Counted from the first letter of the stretch, positions 52,453 through 62,247 are shown. The stretch is 64,000 bases of DNA from Phycisphaeraceae bacterium (GCA_019636625.1 JAHBXE010000001.1:248001-312000), one strand, 5' to 3'. Notes: generated from the sequence alone by a model not told the origin. Numbers and translations: made by a program.

Positions 52453-53547
52453 TTAAGGGATGCCGCGAAGGCGAAGGCGCTGCGCCTTGGTCTTGGCCGC
52501 CTCTGTCCAAGCGTCCAGTTCTCCCTTTCGCTCCGGATGCGCTCGGCGAAGTTCCTCAATCTTGTCCAAAATCGTTTGCTCGCTGAACGGGTCGGCATCC
52601 AGCAGGGGCTGCAATATCAACTCGAAATCAGGTCTGTTGACCGACGGTGTCACTTCTGACGTGGGGCCCGGTTCTCCCGCCGCCGGCGCGTGCGGTGGTT
52701 CGTTCGGTGTTGGCTCTCCGGGTTGCTGCGCGGGCGAATCCGCATGTGGCGCCGGTACCGAAGATTCCGAACCCGTGGCCGCGGGTTGATCCTGCAACCA
52801 TGGAATGCTGAGCCGATCCGTCAACACCAAGGCAATCACCACCCCCATTCCGATGAGCACGGCCACCGTGACCCCGATCAACCACGGTGCCAGCGAGCGG
52901 CCCGCCTGCTCGCTGGCCTCGGGTGGCGGCGCCGCCGCGGATGGCGTCCGTGAGGTGGTCGCTGCCGGAAGCGTCGCTGCGGCCGCGGGCACCATGACCT
53001 CGGCTTTCGCACCGGTCGTCAAGGCCACCGGAACCGGGGCCGGTCCCGGCGTCTCAAGAGAAGCCGCGGCCACGATCTCGGGCGAAGCATCTCCCGGCAG
53101 CAGATGCACCGGCGCGAGCCCGAGGTGCTGCCGATCCGGATCTGGCGAGAAGTGAGCCCCGCACGCCTTGCATGAATAGTCGTCGGGCTTCACCGCCGCG
53201 CGGCAGTTGTGGCAGAGGCCGAGCAAGTTGGCGACCGATGGGGTTCTGCCTGCGAAGTTCCAGAACTGCTTTGTCCCGGGCCCTCGGATGACCGTGTCCC
53301 GCGTCACCTTCCCGCGCCGGATGAGCTCCCTCAGCGTTTCGATCGAGCAACCCGGCCTCCAAGGGTTGCTGTCGTCCCGGATGAACCATGGTCCCATGGC
53401 GTTCTGGCTGGCCTGTCTCGACAGCGGATCGAAGTGGCCCCGGCAGACGTCGCACCGCCTTGGATCGGCGGATACTTCCCCGCAGTACGGGCAGAGCACG
53501 CGCTGGTGAGCGGGAACCGTCGGAACGGCGGGACGGGTCGTGGACAT
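52453..53547 (-). CDS. Zinc-ribbon and GYF-like domain membrane protein
   Basis: 364 residues from ATG 53547, with GGGAG seven bases upstream. An N-terminal zinc ribbon CPYCGEVSADPRRCDVC (18-34 region) is followed by a GYF_2-like module beginning GPWFIRDD (about 52-105, with ETLRELIRRGKVTRDTVIRGPG), then a second ribbon CHNCRAAVKPDDYSCKACG. A low-complexity Ala/Pro region, one membrane helix (APWLIGVTVAVLIGMGVVIALVL) and an acidic Pro-rich outer stretch lead to a C-terminal helical tail. The layout suggests a cytoplasmic metal-binding sensor or adaptor domain tied to an outer tail. It converges on the small membrane protein with an eight-base gap. Function unknown. Confidence 0.72.
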   Translation of the reverse strand: MSTTRPAVPTVPAHQRVLCPYCGEVSADPRRCDVCRGHFDPLSRQASQNAMGPWFIRDDSNPWRPGCSIETLRELIRRGKVTRDTVIRGPGTKQFWNFAGRTPSVANLLGLCHNCRAAVKPDDYSCKACGAHFSPDPDRQHLGLAPVHLLPGDASPEIVAAASLETPGPAPVPVALTTGAKAEVMVPAAAATLPAATTSRTPSAAAPPPEASEQAGRSLAPWLIGVTVAVLIGMGVVIALVLTDRLSIPWLQDQPAATGSESSVPAPHADSPAQQPGEPTPNEPPHAPAAGEPGPTSEVTPSVNRPDFELILQPLLDADPFSEQTILDKIEELRRAHPERKGELDAWTEAAKTKAQRLRLRGIP

Positions 53548-53695
53548 TCGCAACTCCCGGACGTGAACGGCTATGGGGAAGGGGAAGGCACAAGGACTCG
53601 GAGCAAGCAAGGACGAGAGATCAGGGCGGGATATGTGGTGGGGCAGGCAGGGGTGAGGGGTTGACTTGCGTTGACTTGGGCCCTGTCATGGTTGA

Positions 53696-54718
53696 GTGAA
53701 AGCAAACGTGACGCGATGCCTGATTGTTGCCTCGTCGGTCGCCATCGGGGCGTGTGCTCCAGCTGGCAAGTCGGTGGATGAGTGGCGGGCGGTGGATACC
53801 GCCCGGCTCCCATCCGCTTCCCCGCCGCGTCCCGCGGGACCCGTCGCCGCGACAGTGAACGGCGAACCTATCACGTGGCAAGAGCTGACCCCCGCTCTGA
53901 GCGAGCTTGCGGGTGCCGCCGTGCTCCGCGACGTTGCCCTGGACCGGGCGGTTCGAGCCGCCTGCCGCGATCGCGGGCTCCGGCTGGATGAGCGGTTGAT
54001 TCAAGCGGAGGAGCAGCAGCTGCTCGATTCGATCGGGCGAGATACGGCGATCGGCGCGGAATCGCCAGGGAGTCGGGGGGCGGATTCCGGGGTGTTGCTC
54101 GAATCCATCCGGCGTTCGCGTGGACTGGGTGACGTCCGCTACCGGGCCCTGCTCGAGCGCAACGCCATGCTCCGCGCCCTCGTGCGGGACTCTGTTCAGG
54201 TCGCCGGGTCCGAAGTTGAGCAGGCCATGCTGATCCGTTACGGCGAACGATTTCGTGTGCGGGTGATCGTCGCGGCGACGGAGCGCGAGGCGGTTCAGGC
54301 CAGGCGGGAGCTGGAACGCCTTGCTAGCGATGGCGGAGCGATGGATGTCGCCTTCGCCCGCGCGGCGACGCTGGAGTCAATCGACGGCTCCGCCTCGCGG
54401 GGCGGCCTGCTGGAGCCAATCAGCCCGGCGGACCCCGCGTACCCGGCCTCGCTGCGGGACCTGCTGCCGCACCTTCAGCCCAACGTGATCAGCCCCGTCG
54501 TACCGGTGGAACGGGGCTTCGCTTTTGTGCTGCTGGATTCGAAGGTGCCCGCGACCATTCCGCCGGAGGACGCGGCCGAACTCGTGCGAGCGGATGTGCG
54601 ACTGCGGAAGGAGCGGCTCGCGATGGAGGCCGAGGCGCGCCGACTCCTCTCACGTATGCGCGTCGAAACCATGGATGCGAGCCTGGAGTGGTCGTGGCGA
54701 ACGTTCCCGCCGCCTTGA
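53696..54718 (+). CDS. PpiC/SurA-like peptidyl-prolyl isomerase lipoprotein
   Basis: 340 residues. CLIVASSVAIGAC places a lipobox Cys at about residue 20, so it should be a lipoprotein. A SurA-type N-terminal helical region starts ATVNGEPITWQELTPALSEL (the VNGe.It..el motif common to SurA/PpiC chaperones) and includes LDERLIQAEEQQLLDSI. The parvulin-like domain covers about 178-290, with RRELERLASDGGAMDVAFARAATLESIDGSASRGGLLEPI and VISPVVPVERGFAFVLLDSK. It probably helps fold exported proteins. Start GTG 53696. Two TTGACT hexamers at 53661-53666 and 53671-53676 lie just upstream and may be -35 elements. It converges on the HAD gene with a two-base gap. Confidence 0.82.
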   Translation: MKANVTRCLIVASSVAIGACAPAGKSVDEWRAVDTARLPSASPPRPAGPVAATVNGEPITWQELTPALSELAGAAVLRDVALDRAVRAACRDRGLRLDERLIQAEEQQLLDSIGRDTAIGAESPGSRGADSGVLLESIRRSRGLGDVRYRALLERNAMLRALVRDSVQVAGSEVEQAMLIRYGERFRVRVIVAATEREAVQARRELERLASDGGAMDVAFARAATLESIDGSASRGGLLEPISPADPAYPASLRDLLPHLQPNVISPVVPVERGFAFVLLDSKVPATIPPEDAAELVRADVRLRKERLAMEAEARRLLSRMRVETMDASLEWSWRTFPPP

Positions 54719-54720
54719 CC

Positions 54721-55419
54721 TCAGCCCCGCAGCCATGACAGCACAGCCCGCGTGTCGGACAGATCCGGCATCACCAGGTCCGCTCCCGCTTTCGTCAAGT
54801 CTTCGGTCGTCGACCGCCCGGTGGCCACCGCCAGCGACCGACACCCGTGCGCCTTGGCGCACGATACATCGTGCGGTGTGTCACCGATGATCGTGACCGC
54901 ATGTCCCGGCAAGCGGCGCCCACGACGGCGGTGGTCCCTCTCGATCGCAATCGGCGGCAAGTGGTCCCGCGCTGGAGGATCGTGCGGCGACTCGTCGCCC
55001 CAAGCCTGAATGGGGAAGTGATCGGGCTCTACGCCGCACGCCCGGAGCTTCATGGACCCCGTCTCGGCGAAGTTGCCTGTCAGCAGACCGAGCGTGACGC
55101 TCGAATCCTGTCGGAGGGATTCGACCAGCGGAAGAATACCTGGAAGCGACCGCTTGGCCGTGGATGCGGCCAGCTCCCGCCCGAGGTGCATCGCGTAGCG
55201 ATTTCGGATCGCCGCGAAGTTCTCCGGCTTGGTCGGCACTCCGCTCTGGACAAACATGTCGCGCAGAATGAGCGGGTCCAGCCTTCCGGCAAACACGATG
55301 CCATCGGCGTTGAAATCCGGTCCGAAGAGCTCCCGACCTGCCGCGACCATCGCGCGGATACCGACCCCCCCGGTCGTGATCAGGGTCCCATCGATGTCAA
55401 AGAGAATCAGCACGCTCAC
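54721..55419 (-). CDS. HAD-superfamily phosphatase, phosphoglycolate phosphatase-like
   Basis: Cytoplasmic hydrolase of 232 residues. The nucleophile motif LFDIDGTLI lies right at the N-terminus; the cap domain follows (AMVAAGRELFGPDFNADG); LGLLTGNF is motif II; VTIIGDTPHDVSCAKAHGC is motif III/IV. Homologues dephosphorylate 2-phosphoglycolate or other small phosphates. A basic insert of about 15 residues (IERDHRRRGRRLPG) precedes the last motif. The start may be GTG 55419 or GTG 55413; GGGAG is better placed for the latter. It lies six bases after the acylphosphatase gene, so the two are likely co-transcribed small phosphohydrolases. Confidence 0.88.
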   Translation of the reverse strand: MSVLILFDIDGTLITTGGVGIRAMVAAGRELFGPDFNADGIVFAGRLDPLILRDMFVQSGVPTKPENFAAIRNRYAMHLGRELAASTAKRSLPGILPLVESLRQDSSVTLGLLTGNFAETGSMKLRACGVEPDHFPIQAWGDESPHDPPARDHLPPIAIERDHRRRGRRLPGHAVTIIGDTPHDVSCAKAHGCRSLAVATGRSTTEDLTKAGADLVMPDLSDTRAVLSWLRG

Positions 55420-55425
55420 TCCCGA

Positions 55426-55803
55426 CTATCTGACGATCTCAAAGGGGCCTGAGTCGGCCACGACAGGAACGGGGCATACCTGCGAGGAGACAATCCATCG
55501 CCCCATCCGGGCCCGTAGATCGGCCAGAAAGGCCTCCACGCTGTCCTGGGGCCCCTGCGCCTCCAGTTGAACGGTCCCGTCCGGTTCGTTCCGTACCCAC
55601 CCCGACAGGCCATGGCCTGAGGCGATCGCCCGGGCGGTCGCCCGGAAGCCGACCCCCTGCACCCGACCGGAATAGAGCACGTTGACCCGGAACACGGCAG
55701 ACTTGTAGGCCGCCAACGTCCGCAAATCCGGCGCCCCCGCCCATAAGCCGGCGGCAAGCTGGGCAAGGGGTGTGTTTTGCTCCGGATAGGTTGATTCGAC
55801 CAT
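55426..55803 (-). CDS. acyP: Acylphosphatase with N-terminal extension
   Basis: 125 residues. The core from about residue 38, RVNVLYSGRVQGVGFRATARAIASGHGLSGWVRN, has the catalytic Arg in GRVQGVGFR and the Asn in WVRNEPDGTV; the rest LEAQGPQDSVEAFLADL matches the family, which hydrolyses carboxyl-phosphate bonds such as 1,3-bisphosphoglycerate. Normal acylphosphatases have about 90 residues; here some 35 precede the core (MVESTYPEQNTPLAQLAAG...), either a real extension or a start called too early. It is upstream of, and likely co-transcribed with, the HAD phosphatase. Confidence 0.88.
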   Translation of the reverse strand: MVESTYPEQNTPLAQLAAGLWAGAPDLRTLAAYKSAVFRVNVLYSGRVQGVGFRATARAIASGHGLSGWVRNEPDGTVQLEAQGPQDSVEAFLADLRARMGRWIVSSQVCPVPVVADSGPFEIVR

Positions 55804-56082
55804 AGGCTGTGCTAGTGTTCAGACAGATCGGTCGGACGCTCGCTGTACCCGATCCTCGGCTCCGCCCTCTGCGGGTTCGCTCGCACGGCCACAAAGCCGT
55901 TTCGGATCAACCCTCTTCGAGCGATTCGAGCCGAGATTCGGTCCCGTCGTGCAACGCCCTTTCCGTTCGGGAGGGCGCGGCAGAGAACAAGGTCGTTCTG
56001 TGGGGCGAGTCGGCGCTCGAATGGTGAAAGCAAGTTCAGACAGGTCGATTCGTGTGGGTTTCGTCGCTTTGGCGTGAGGCGT

Positions 56083-57876
56083 ATGGCTGTGCCTGTTCGC
56101 AACAACGACGATCGTGAGCGCGTGCGCGATGCCTCGGACATCGTCCGCGTCATCGGTGAGCACCTGACGCTCAAGGCCAAGGGCCGCGAGTACGTCGGCC
56201 TCTGCCCGTTCCACGATGATTCCAAGCCCTCCATGACCGTCTCCCCCGCGAAGCAGATCTTCAAGTGCTTCGCGTGCGGCGCGGGCGGGGACGTCTTCAG
56301 CTTCATCGAGAAGTACCACAACATGGAGTTCCGCGAGTCGCTCGAGTACCTCGCGGAACGGGCGAACATCAAGCTCTCCGCGTTTCAGCGGCATGAGCCC
56401 GGCGTGGAAACCGGCGAGCAGGTCATCTCACGCAACGACCTGGTCCAGGCCAACGCCTCCGCCGCGGACTTCTTCAAGGCGGTGCTCCGCCATTCCGAGC
56501 ACGGCGCCGCCGCCCGAGAGATCATCGCCCGGCGCGGCATCTCGCCGGAGATGGTCGAGCGGTTCAACATCGGCGCCAGCCCGGCCCGGTGGGACGGCCT
56601 GTTGATGACGATCGAGAAGAAGGGCATGAACGCCCGGGCGTTTGCCGAGGCGGGCCTGCTCAAGACCCGCGAGTCCGACGGCACGTACTACGACTCGTTC
56701 CGCAACCGGCTGATGTTCCCGATCCAGGATCAGATCGGCCGGTACATCGCCTTCGGCGGGCGGAAGATCGACGAGGCCGACGAGCCCAAGTACCTGAACT
56801 CCCCGGAAACCCGCCTCTTTCAGAAGTCCGGCACCCTCTTTGGGCTGCACCAGGCTTCACGTTCCATCCAGACCGAGCGCACCGCGATCATCACCGAGGG
56901 CTACACCGACACCATCGCCTGCCATCAGGCCGGCATCACCAACGTGGTCGCCACCCTCGGGACCGCCTTGACGCGCGGGCACGCGGCCGTCCTCCGCCGC
57001 CTCTGCGAGACCGTCGTTCTCCTGTTCGACGGGGACGATGCGGGCAGCCGCGCGGCGGACAGAGCGGTGGAAGTCTTCTTCGCCGAGGAGATCGACGTCA
57101 AAATCGCCACGTTGGCCGGCAAGACCGACGCGAAGGATCCCGATGAACTGCTCAAGCGTGACGGCGGCGCCGATGTGCTGCGATCCGTCATCGCCTCGTC
57201 AAGGGACCTGCTCGCGTACCGCTTCGAGCGACTTCGCGAGAGTTTGGCCGGCGCGGGCGTCAACGCGCTCTCCCGCGCCATCACGGACGACCTGACGCGG
57301 ATGGTGCAGCTCGGGTTCAACTCGATCCCCATGCTCCGGCGGCGGCTCATTGTCCGGCAGATCGCGTCGATCGTCGGTCAGGATGAACAGGTCATCTGGC
57401 GTGCCATTCCCGGTGGGCGGCCATCCGGTCAGGCGCCGCAGACCGAGGCCAAGCCCCTTTCCGTCCCGACCGATCCCCGTCGGCGCCGCTTCCAGGATGC
57501 GCTGGGTTGCCTGATGTGCGACCCTTCGCTCTGGCGCGAACTGACCGATGCCGAGCATGAGCTTCTCGACCCCGGCAACCTCGACGCGGGTGATGAGCAT
57601 GACGTGGCCGACGCCGTCGTGACTCTTGCCTCCGGTGGGGTTTCGTGTGATGTCGGCGCCGTGTGCGGACGGCTGGAGAACGCCGCGGCCCAGTCGTTGG
57701 CGACGCAGTGGGCCGCGCGTGTGGAAAGCGATACGGATGTTCGAGCGTACTTGAAGGATTGTCTCAGGGGCCTGGCCAGCTTCGAGGTCGACACCTCGAT
57801 CGAGGCCCGGCGCCGGCAGCACGCCGCGACGGGCGGCAACCGCCGGTTGATCCCCAGACCGGTGCAGGGCAGATGA
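56083..57876 (+). CDS. dnaG: DNA primase
   Basis: Replication primase of 597 residues that makes RNA primers at the fork. The CHC2 zinc finger has Cys41, His44, Cys62 and Cys65 (CPFHDDSKPS and FKCFACGAGGD). The RNA-polymerase basic motif region and Toprim domain follow: IGRYIAFGGRKIDE, ITEGYTDTIACHQAG (Toprim Glu), VVLLFDGDDAGSRAADRA (Toprim DxD). The C-terminal DnaB-binding part is variable. ATG 56083 is chosen; a GTG nine bases upstream is also in frame. 41 bases later rpoD starts, giving the classical dnaG-rpoD order of the macromolecular-synthesis operon, here without rpsU. Confidence 0.95.
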   Translation: MAVPVRNNDDRERVRDASDIVRVIGEHLTLKAKGREYVGLCPFHDDSKPSMTVSPAKQIFKCFACGAGGDVFSFIEKYHNMEFRESLEYLAERANIKLSAFQRHEPGVETGEQVISRNDLVQANASAADFFKAVLRHSEHGAAAREIIARRGISPEMVERFNIGASPARWDGLLMTIEKKGMNARAFAEAGLLKTRESDGTYYDSFRNRLMFPIQDQIGRYIAFGGRKIDEADEPKYLNSPETRLFQKSGTLFGLHQASRSIQTERTAIITEGYTDTIACHQAGITNVVATLGTALTRGHAAVLRRLCETVVLLFDGDDAGSRAADRAVEVFFAEEIDVKIATLAGKTDAKDPDELLKRDGGADVLRSVIASSRDLLAYRFERLRESLAGAGVNALSRAITDDLTRMVQLGFNSIPMLRRRLIVRQIASIVGQDEQVIWRAIPGGRPSGQAPQTEAKPLSVPTDPRRRRFQDALGCLMCDPSLWRELTDAEHELLDPGNLDAGDEHDVADAVVTLASGGVSCDVGAVCGRLENAAAQSLATQWAARVESDTDVRAYLKDCLRGLASFEVDTSIEARRRQHAATGGNRRLIPRPVQGR

Positions 57877-57917
57877 TCGGCGTTCCTCTCCCGGGAGAGG
57901 CCGCCGCAGTTCGGTAA

Positions 57918-59870
57918 GTGTCTCGTGCAGATCAGGAGCAGGAAGTGGTCATCGATCTTCACCCAGCCGTGGCGGACCTCTTGGAACTCGGACGCAAGCG
58001 CATGTGGCTCAGCTACGAAGAGCTGAACAACACGCTGCCGGACGAAATGGTGGACCCCGAGCGCCTCGATGAACTGCTCGCGCTCATGGACCGCTTCCGC
58101 ATCGAGCTGGTGGACGAACTCGAGTACAAGGGCCGCCTCTACCGCGAATCTCGGAGCGGCAGCACGTCCTCCGCCGCGGCGTTGGCCGCGACCGTCTCGG
58201 CGCGGGGCGTGGGCAAGCCCCTTCGCGCGATGAGCGTTGCCGGTGGCGAGCGGTTCGCCGAGGCCGCCAAGCTCGCGAGGAATATGAACGGCAACGCCAA
58301 GTCAAAGCCAACCGGCCCGCAGTCCCAGGCCGAGATGGATGTGGCCGAGGCGGAGTCGCTCGACTCCGCGGCCCTTCAGAAGGACATTGACGAGGCGATC
58401 ATCGCCGACGAGAACGCCGGCAAGCGCATCGACGATCCCGTCCGCATGTACCTCACGCAGATGGGCGGAATCCCGCTGCTGACGCGTGAGGAAGAAATCC
58501 GCCTCGCGAAGAAGATCGAGACCACGCGGATGATCTTCCGCCGCCGCTGCCTTGAGAGCGACTACGTCGTGCAGCAGGCCGTCGAGACCCTGCGCCTTGT
58601 TCACCTCGGCGAACTCCCCTTCGACCGGACCATGCGGATCTCTACCGCCGAGACCAACGCCAAGGAGAAGATCGCCAAGCGAATCCCCTGCAACCTCGCC
58701 ACCATCCAGAAACTCCTCGACCTCAACCGGCGCGACTGGGAGGCGATGGAAGCCGCCAACCGCGAAGGCAAGGCGGAGGCCGCGGCGGAGCTCAAGGGCC
58801 GGATCGCCTGCCGCCGCCGCCGCATGGCGGCCCTGACAGAGGAACTGTGCCTCCGCACCGGTCGCATCATCCCGCTCATGCGCAAGCTGCGCAGCATCAA
58901 CAAGAAGATGGCCGAACTCCAGGTCGAACTCCGCAAGGCTGAGAAGAGCCCGAAGAAGTACGAAACCGAAGACGTGGAGGTCATGAAGGAGGAGCTCGTC
59001 GGGCTTCGTAACCTCGTCCTCGAAGAGCCCGAAGACCTCGCCCGACGCGTGAAGGAACTGGGCACCGTCTTCTGGGAGTACGAGCAGGCCAAGCGAGACC
59101 TCTCCGGCGGTAACCTGCGGCTGGTGGTGTCGATCGCCAAGAAGTACCGCAACCGCGGCCTGTCGTTCCTCGACATCATCCAGGAGGGCAACACCGGCCT
59201 GATGCGCGCCGTGGACAAGTACGAGTACAAGCGCGGCTACAAGTTCAGCACCTACGCCACGTGGTGGATCCGCCAGGCCATCACCCGCGCCATCGCCGAT
59301 CACGCTCGGACCATCCGCATCCCTGTCCACATGATCGAGACCATGTCCAAGCTGCGGAACATCCAGAAGATGATCCTGCAGGAGACCGGCATGGAGCCCA
59401 CGATGGAAGAACTCGCCGAGAAGGCGGGCATGAGCGTCGCCGAGGCCCGGCGCGTCATGAAGATCAGCCGCCACCCGGTCTCGCTCGACCGGCCCGTCGG
59501 CGAGAGCGAGGACAGCTACTTCGGCGACTTCATCGAAGATGAACGCCAGGATGCCCCCAGCGAAACCGCCGCCCAGGACATGCTCAAGCAGCGCATCGAG
59601 CAGGTCCTGCGGACGCTCACGTACCGCGAACGCGAGATCATCAAGCTCCGCTACGGCATCGGCGACGGCTACACCTACACGCTCGAAGAAGTCGGCCGCA
59701 TCTTCAAGGTCACCCGCGAACGCGTACGGCAGGTCGAGGCCAAGGCCATCCGCAAGCTCCAGCACCCTGTCCGGGCCAGGAAACTCCAAGGCTTTGTGGA
59801 TGGGAGTGTGTACAAGGAAGTCAGGGGAGAGGTTGTTGTGGTCGACAACAAGGGCGTTGAGTTTGCGTGA
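57918..59870 (+). CDS. rpoD: Primary RNA polymerase sigma factor (sigma-70)
   Basis: 650 residues, GTG start 57918. Region 1.1-like N-terminus ([24 protein letters not shown]), region 1.2 [23 protein letters not shown], a non-conserved spacer, region 2 [27 protein letters not shown] and [21 protein letters not shown], region 3 [21 protein letters not shown], region 4 [15 protein letters not shown] and [25 protein letters not shown]. It recognises housekeeping promoters of the TTGACA/TATAAT type, consistent with the candidate promoter at 62289. About 20 extra residues follow region 4 ([15 protein letters not shown]). Confidence 0.97.
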   Translation: MSRADQEQEVVIDLHPAVADLLELGRKRMWLSYEELNNTLPDEMVDPERLDELLALMDRFRIELVDELEYKGRLYRESRSGSTSSAAALAATVSARGVGKPLRAMSVAGGERFAEAAKLARNMNGNAKSKPTGPQSQAEMDVAEAESLDSAALQKDIDEAIIADENAGKRIDDPVRMYLTQMGGIPLLTREEEIRLAKKIETTRMIFRRRCLESDYVVQQAVETLRLVHLGELPFDRTMRISTAETNAKEKIAKRIPCNLATIQKLLDLNRRDWEAMEAANREGKAEAAAELKGRIACRRRRMAALTEELCLRTGRIIPLMRKLRSINKKMAELQVELRKAEKSPKKYETEDVEVMKEELVGLRNLVLEEPEDLARRVKELGTVFWEYEQAKRDLSGGNLRLVVSIAKKYRNRGLSFLDIIQEGNTGLMRAVDKYEYKRGYKFSTYATWWIRQAITRAIADHARTIRIPVHMIETMSKLRNIQKMILQETGMEPTMEELAEKAGMSVAEARRVMKISRHPVSLDRPVGESEDSYFGDFIEDERQDAPSETAAQDMLKQRIEQVLRTLTYREREIIKLRYGIGDGYTYTLEEVGRIFKVTRERVRQVEAKAIRKLQHPVRARKLQGFVDGSVYKEVRGEVVVVDNKGVEFA

Positions 59871-60123
59871 CCGGGACGCGCAGAGCAATCGAAGAAATGA
59901 ACTGAATGGCAAAGAACATCTTGGCTGCTCTATGACGCCCAAGGAAGATGAACCCGGAGCCCGAGCGAAGGTTCGGCGTGCGGTGGCGGCCCGTTACTCA
60001 CACTCCGGTTTCGTTGTAAGACGCTCCGCTCGATCCACCTGAGTTTCCATTGCAGTTCATGTCATCGGCAAGTCGGAGGGCTCTTCGGCGAGCGCTGTCC
60101 CTTGATGCCCCTAACAATCCGGC
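59871..60123 (+). other. Intergenic region between rpoD and the GH31-like gene
   Basis: 253 bases with no recognisable gene, RNA motif or strong hairpin terminator. Open frames running through it on the plus strand are read-through shadows of rpoD and of the next gene. Confidence 0.4.
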
Positions 60124-62196
60124 ATGAGTTGCACCAGATTCGTATCGCTCGTCGTGTTGGCCTTGGTAGCGGGTGCCGCGTCTTCTCGTGCCGACGACCC
60201 CGTCGGCCAAGCCCTCAGCCACACGGTCGTCCGCTGGTTTCCCAGCCAGCAAGCCCTGAACGATGCCAAGCCCTCCATTGTCTACGAGCGGCAGCCCGAA
60301 CCGATCGGCGCTGCCCCCCCGGACTTCCCCATCCGCCCCGCCTACGACAAGGACGGCGAGCGGACCACCGTCACCCTCGAAGTCCACGAAGGGGACTCCC
60401 TCTACGGCATCGGACGAACCCCAGGCCCGTTCCTCCGCAACGGCCAAACCTTTGGCGACAGCCCCGTCGACACCCCGTGGGTCCTGTGCGTTCGTGCGGA
60501 TGGCACGGCTTTCGGCGCCTTCGCCGACACCACGTACGCCACCGCCGTGCAGCTCGACGGCCGAATCCGCTTTGTCTCGGACGATCCCGCTCTCTCCATC
60601 TCCGTCATCCTCGGCGATTCACCCCGCCAGGTCGTCGCCGCCCTCAACGAACTCACCGGCCGCATGGAGATGCCCCCCCTCTGGGCCCTCGGCTACCAGC
60701 AGCTCTCCGCCTTCTCCCACCTGCACCTCCGTCTGGCCGCGAAGTGGCTCCGCGAGGCACGCATCCCCTCCAGCACCCTTTGGCTGGCGGTTGACCGGAG
60801 CACCTGGCCTCTTCGGTTTCCCCCCGACTACATCCCCGACCTCAAAGGCATCACGGACGAGATGCGTCAGCAGGGGTTCCACGTCATCAGCATGATCGGC
60901 CGGGCCGTTCCCGTGTCCGATGAATCCCCGCTCAAGCAAGAAGGCCTGGAGAACGACCACTTCATCCGCGACGCCGAGGGCCCGCAGATCATCCTGGAAG
61001 TCGCCGATCAGCCCAGCTTCATCATCGACTTCTCACGCGAATCGACCCGCCGCTGGTGGTCGGACCATCTCGCCGCGTTCATGAAGCCGGGCCTGAGCGG
61101 CATCACTTCCCAGCGCCTTCTGATCCATTCCATCCCCGCCTCCGCCCTCGTCCGAGCCGACGACGCCCTCGGCGGCCCGGGCACCGGATCGCGCTACCAG
61201 CGCCTCCTCGACCAGCAGTTTGCCCGTTCCGTGTGGGATGCGTTCGACGGTGAGAAGGCCAACCGTCGGCCCTTTGTCATGGTCGACGCCCGCGACCTCG
61301 GTTCCCAGCGATATTCCGGCGCCTGGATCGACTGGCCCTCGACAAGTCCGGACTGGCCACGCGAGTTCCTCGCCGCGGCCTTGAACGCCTCCCTCTCTGG
61401 TCAGACATTCCTCGGCACCATCGTCAAGCCACCGTTCCAAGGGATTGGTTCAGAACCCAACCGCCGCTGGATCGGCGTCGCGGCCACTTTCCCCGCCGTC
61501 TTCGGGTCTTTCGGTCTGCCGCAGGATCTTTCGACCTTCCCGCAAGGCGCCGAAAAGACCATCCGGCAGGCGATGGAACGCCGCGCCAGGTTGATTCCCT
61601 ATCTGTACACCCTTTGCTTCGACGGATTCTTCTCGTGCCAGCCGATCATCCGTCCCCTGTTCTTCGCCGATCCGGCGGATCCGGCCCTCCGCTCCAGTCT
61701 GGACGGCTTCCTGCTGGGCGACAATCTGCTCGTCGTTCCGAGGTTCAACGATGGCGCCCCGCCCCCTGTGCCTCTCAAGGGCAACTGGCGGAAACTCGAC
61801 TTCGGCGACTCGGACAATCCGGAGCTTCCTGACCTGTATTTGCGCGAAGGGGCGGTTCTTCCCCTCGGTCCGCTGCTGCAATACCCCGATGAGAAGCCGC
61901 TCGACCCGCTCACCATTGTCGCCAATCCCGGCCCTGGGGGCCTCGCGGAGGGCTACATCTACGAAGACCGCGGCGAGGGGTACGAGTTCTACCGCAACCA
62001 GGCCCGGCGGGTGGGTTACCGTGTGACCAAAGAGGGCGACGCCTACATGGTTCGGCTGAGCCGCTTGGACTTCGGCCTGCCTCTTCCCGACCGGAAGCTG
62101 GAAATCCGAGTCCTGACGGACAAGGGGGAACTGCGGGGCGTCGGAACGGAGAAGGGAACCGTGAAGATCCCTATCCCGGTTTCCGAAGAACGTTGA
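60124..62196 (+). CDS. Exported GH31-fold protein, probably catalytically inactive
   Basis: 690 residues with a signal peptide (about 1-23, ending SSRADD). The fold is that of glycoside hydrolase family 31: SLYGIGRTPGPFLRNG in the N-terminal domain, then MPPLWALGYQQLSAFSHLHL (183-202), RIPSSTLWLAVDRSTWPLRF (213-232) and FIIDFSRESTRRWWSDHLAAF (299-319). Normally this is followed by W/FWxDMNEP with the nucleophile Asp; here KPGLSGITSQRLLIHS (321-336) holds no acidic residue. The acid/base site region, R..SGDN..W in active enzymes, reads RYSGAWIDWPST (396-407). It may be a carbohydrate-binding pseudoenzyme. No terminator separates it from rpoD, but the gap is 253 bases. Confidence 0.8.
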   Translation: MSCTRFVSLVVLALVAGAASSRADDPVGQALSHTVVRWFPSQQALNDAKPSIVYERQPEPIGAAPPDFPIRPAYDKDGERTTVTLEVHEGDSLYGIGRTPGPFLRNGQTFGDSPVDTPWVLCVRADGTAFGAFADTTYATAVQLDGRIRFVSDDPALSISVILGDSPRQVVAALNELTGRMEMPPLWALGYQQLSAFSHLHLRLAAKWLREARIPSSTLWLAVDRSTWPLRFPPDYIPDLKGITDEMRQQGFHVISMIGRAVPVSDESPLKQEGLENDHFIRDAEGPQIILEVADQPSFIIDFSRESTRRWWSDHLAAFMKPGLSGITSQRLLIHSIPASALVRADDALGGPGTGSRYQRLLDQQFARSVWDAFDGEKANRRPFVMVDARDLGSQRYSGAWIDWPSTSPDWPREFLAAALNASLSGQTFLGTIVKPPFQGIGSEPNRRWIGVAATFPAVFGSFGLPQDLSTFPQGAEKTIRQAMERRARLIPYLYTLCFDGFFSCQPIIRPLFFADPADPALRSSLDGFLLGDNLLVVPRFNDGAPPPVPLKGNWRKLDFGDSDNPELPDLYLREGAVLPLGPLLQYPDEKPLDPLTIVANPGPGGLAEGYIYEDRGEGYEFYRNQARRVGYRVTKEGDAYMVRLSRLDFGLPLPDRKLEIRVLTDKGELRGVGTEKGTVKIPIPVSEER

Positions 62197-62247
62197 GTCA
62201 TGGGCACTGTGACCCCGCACCCCGGCATCGCATCGCTCTGGATCGAA

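Noticed and set aside
58302..59942. 546-codon minus-strand open frame opposite rpoD
   Set aside because: Antisense shadow of conserved sigma-70 regions 2-4.
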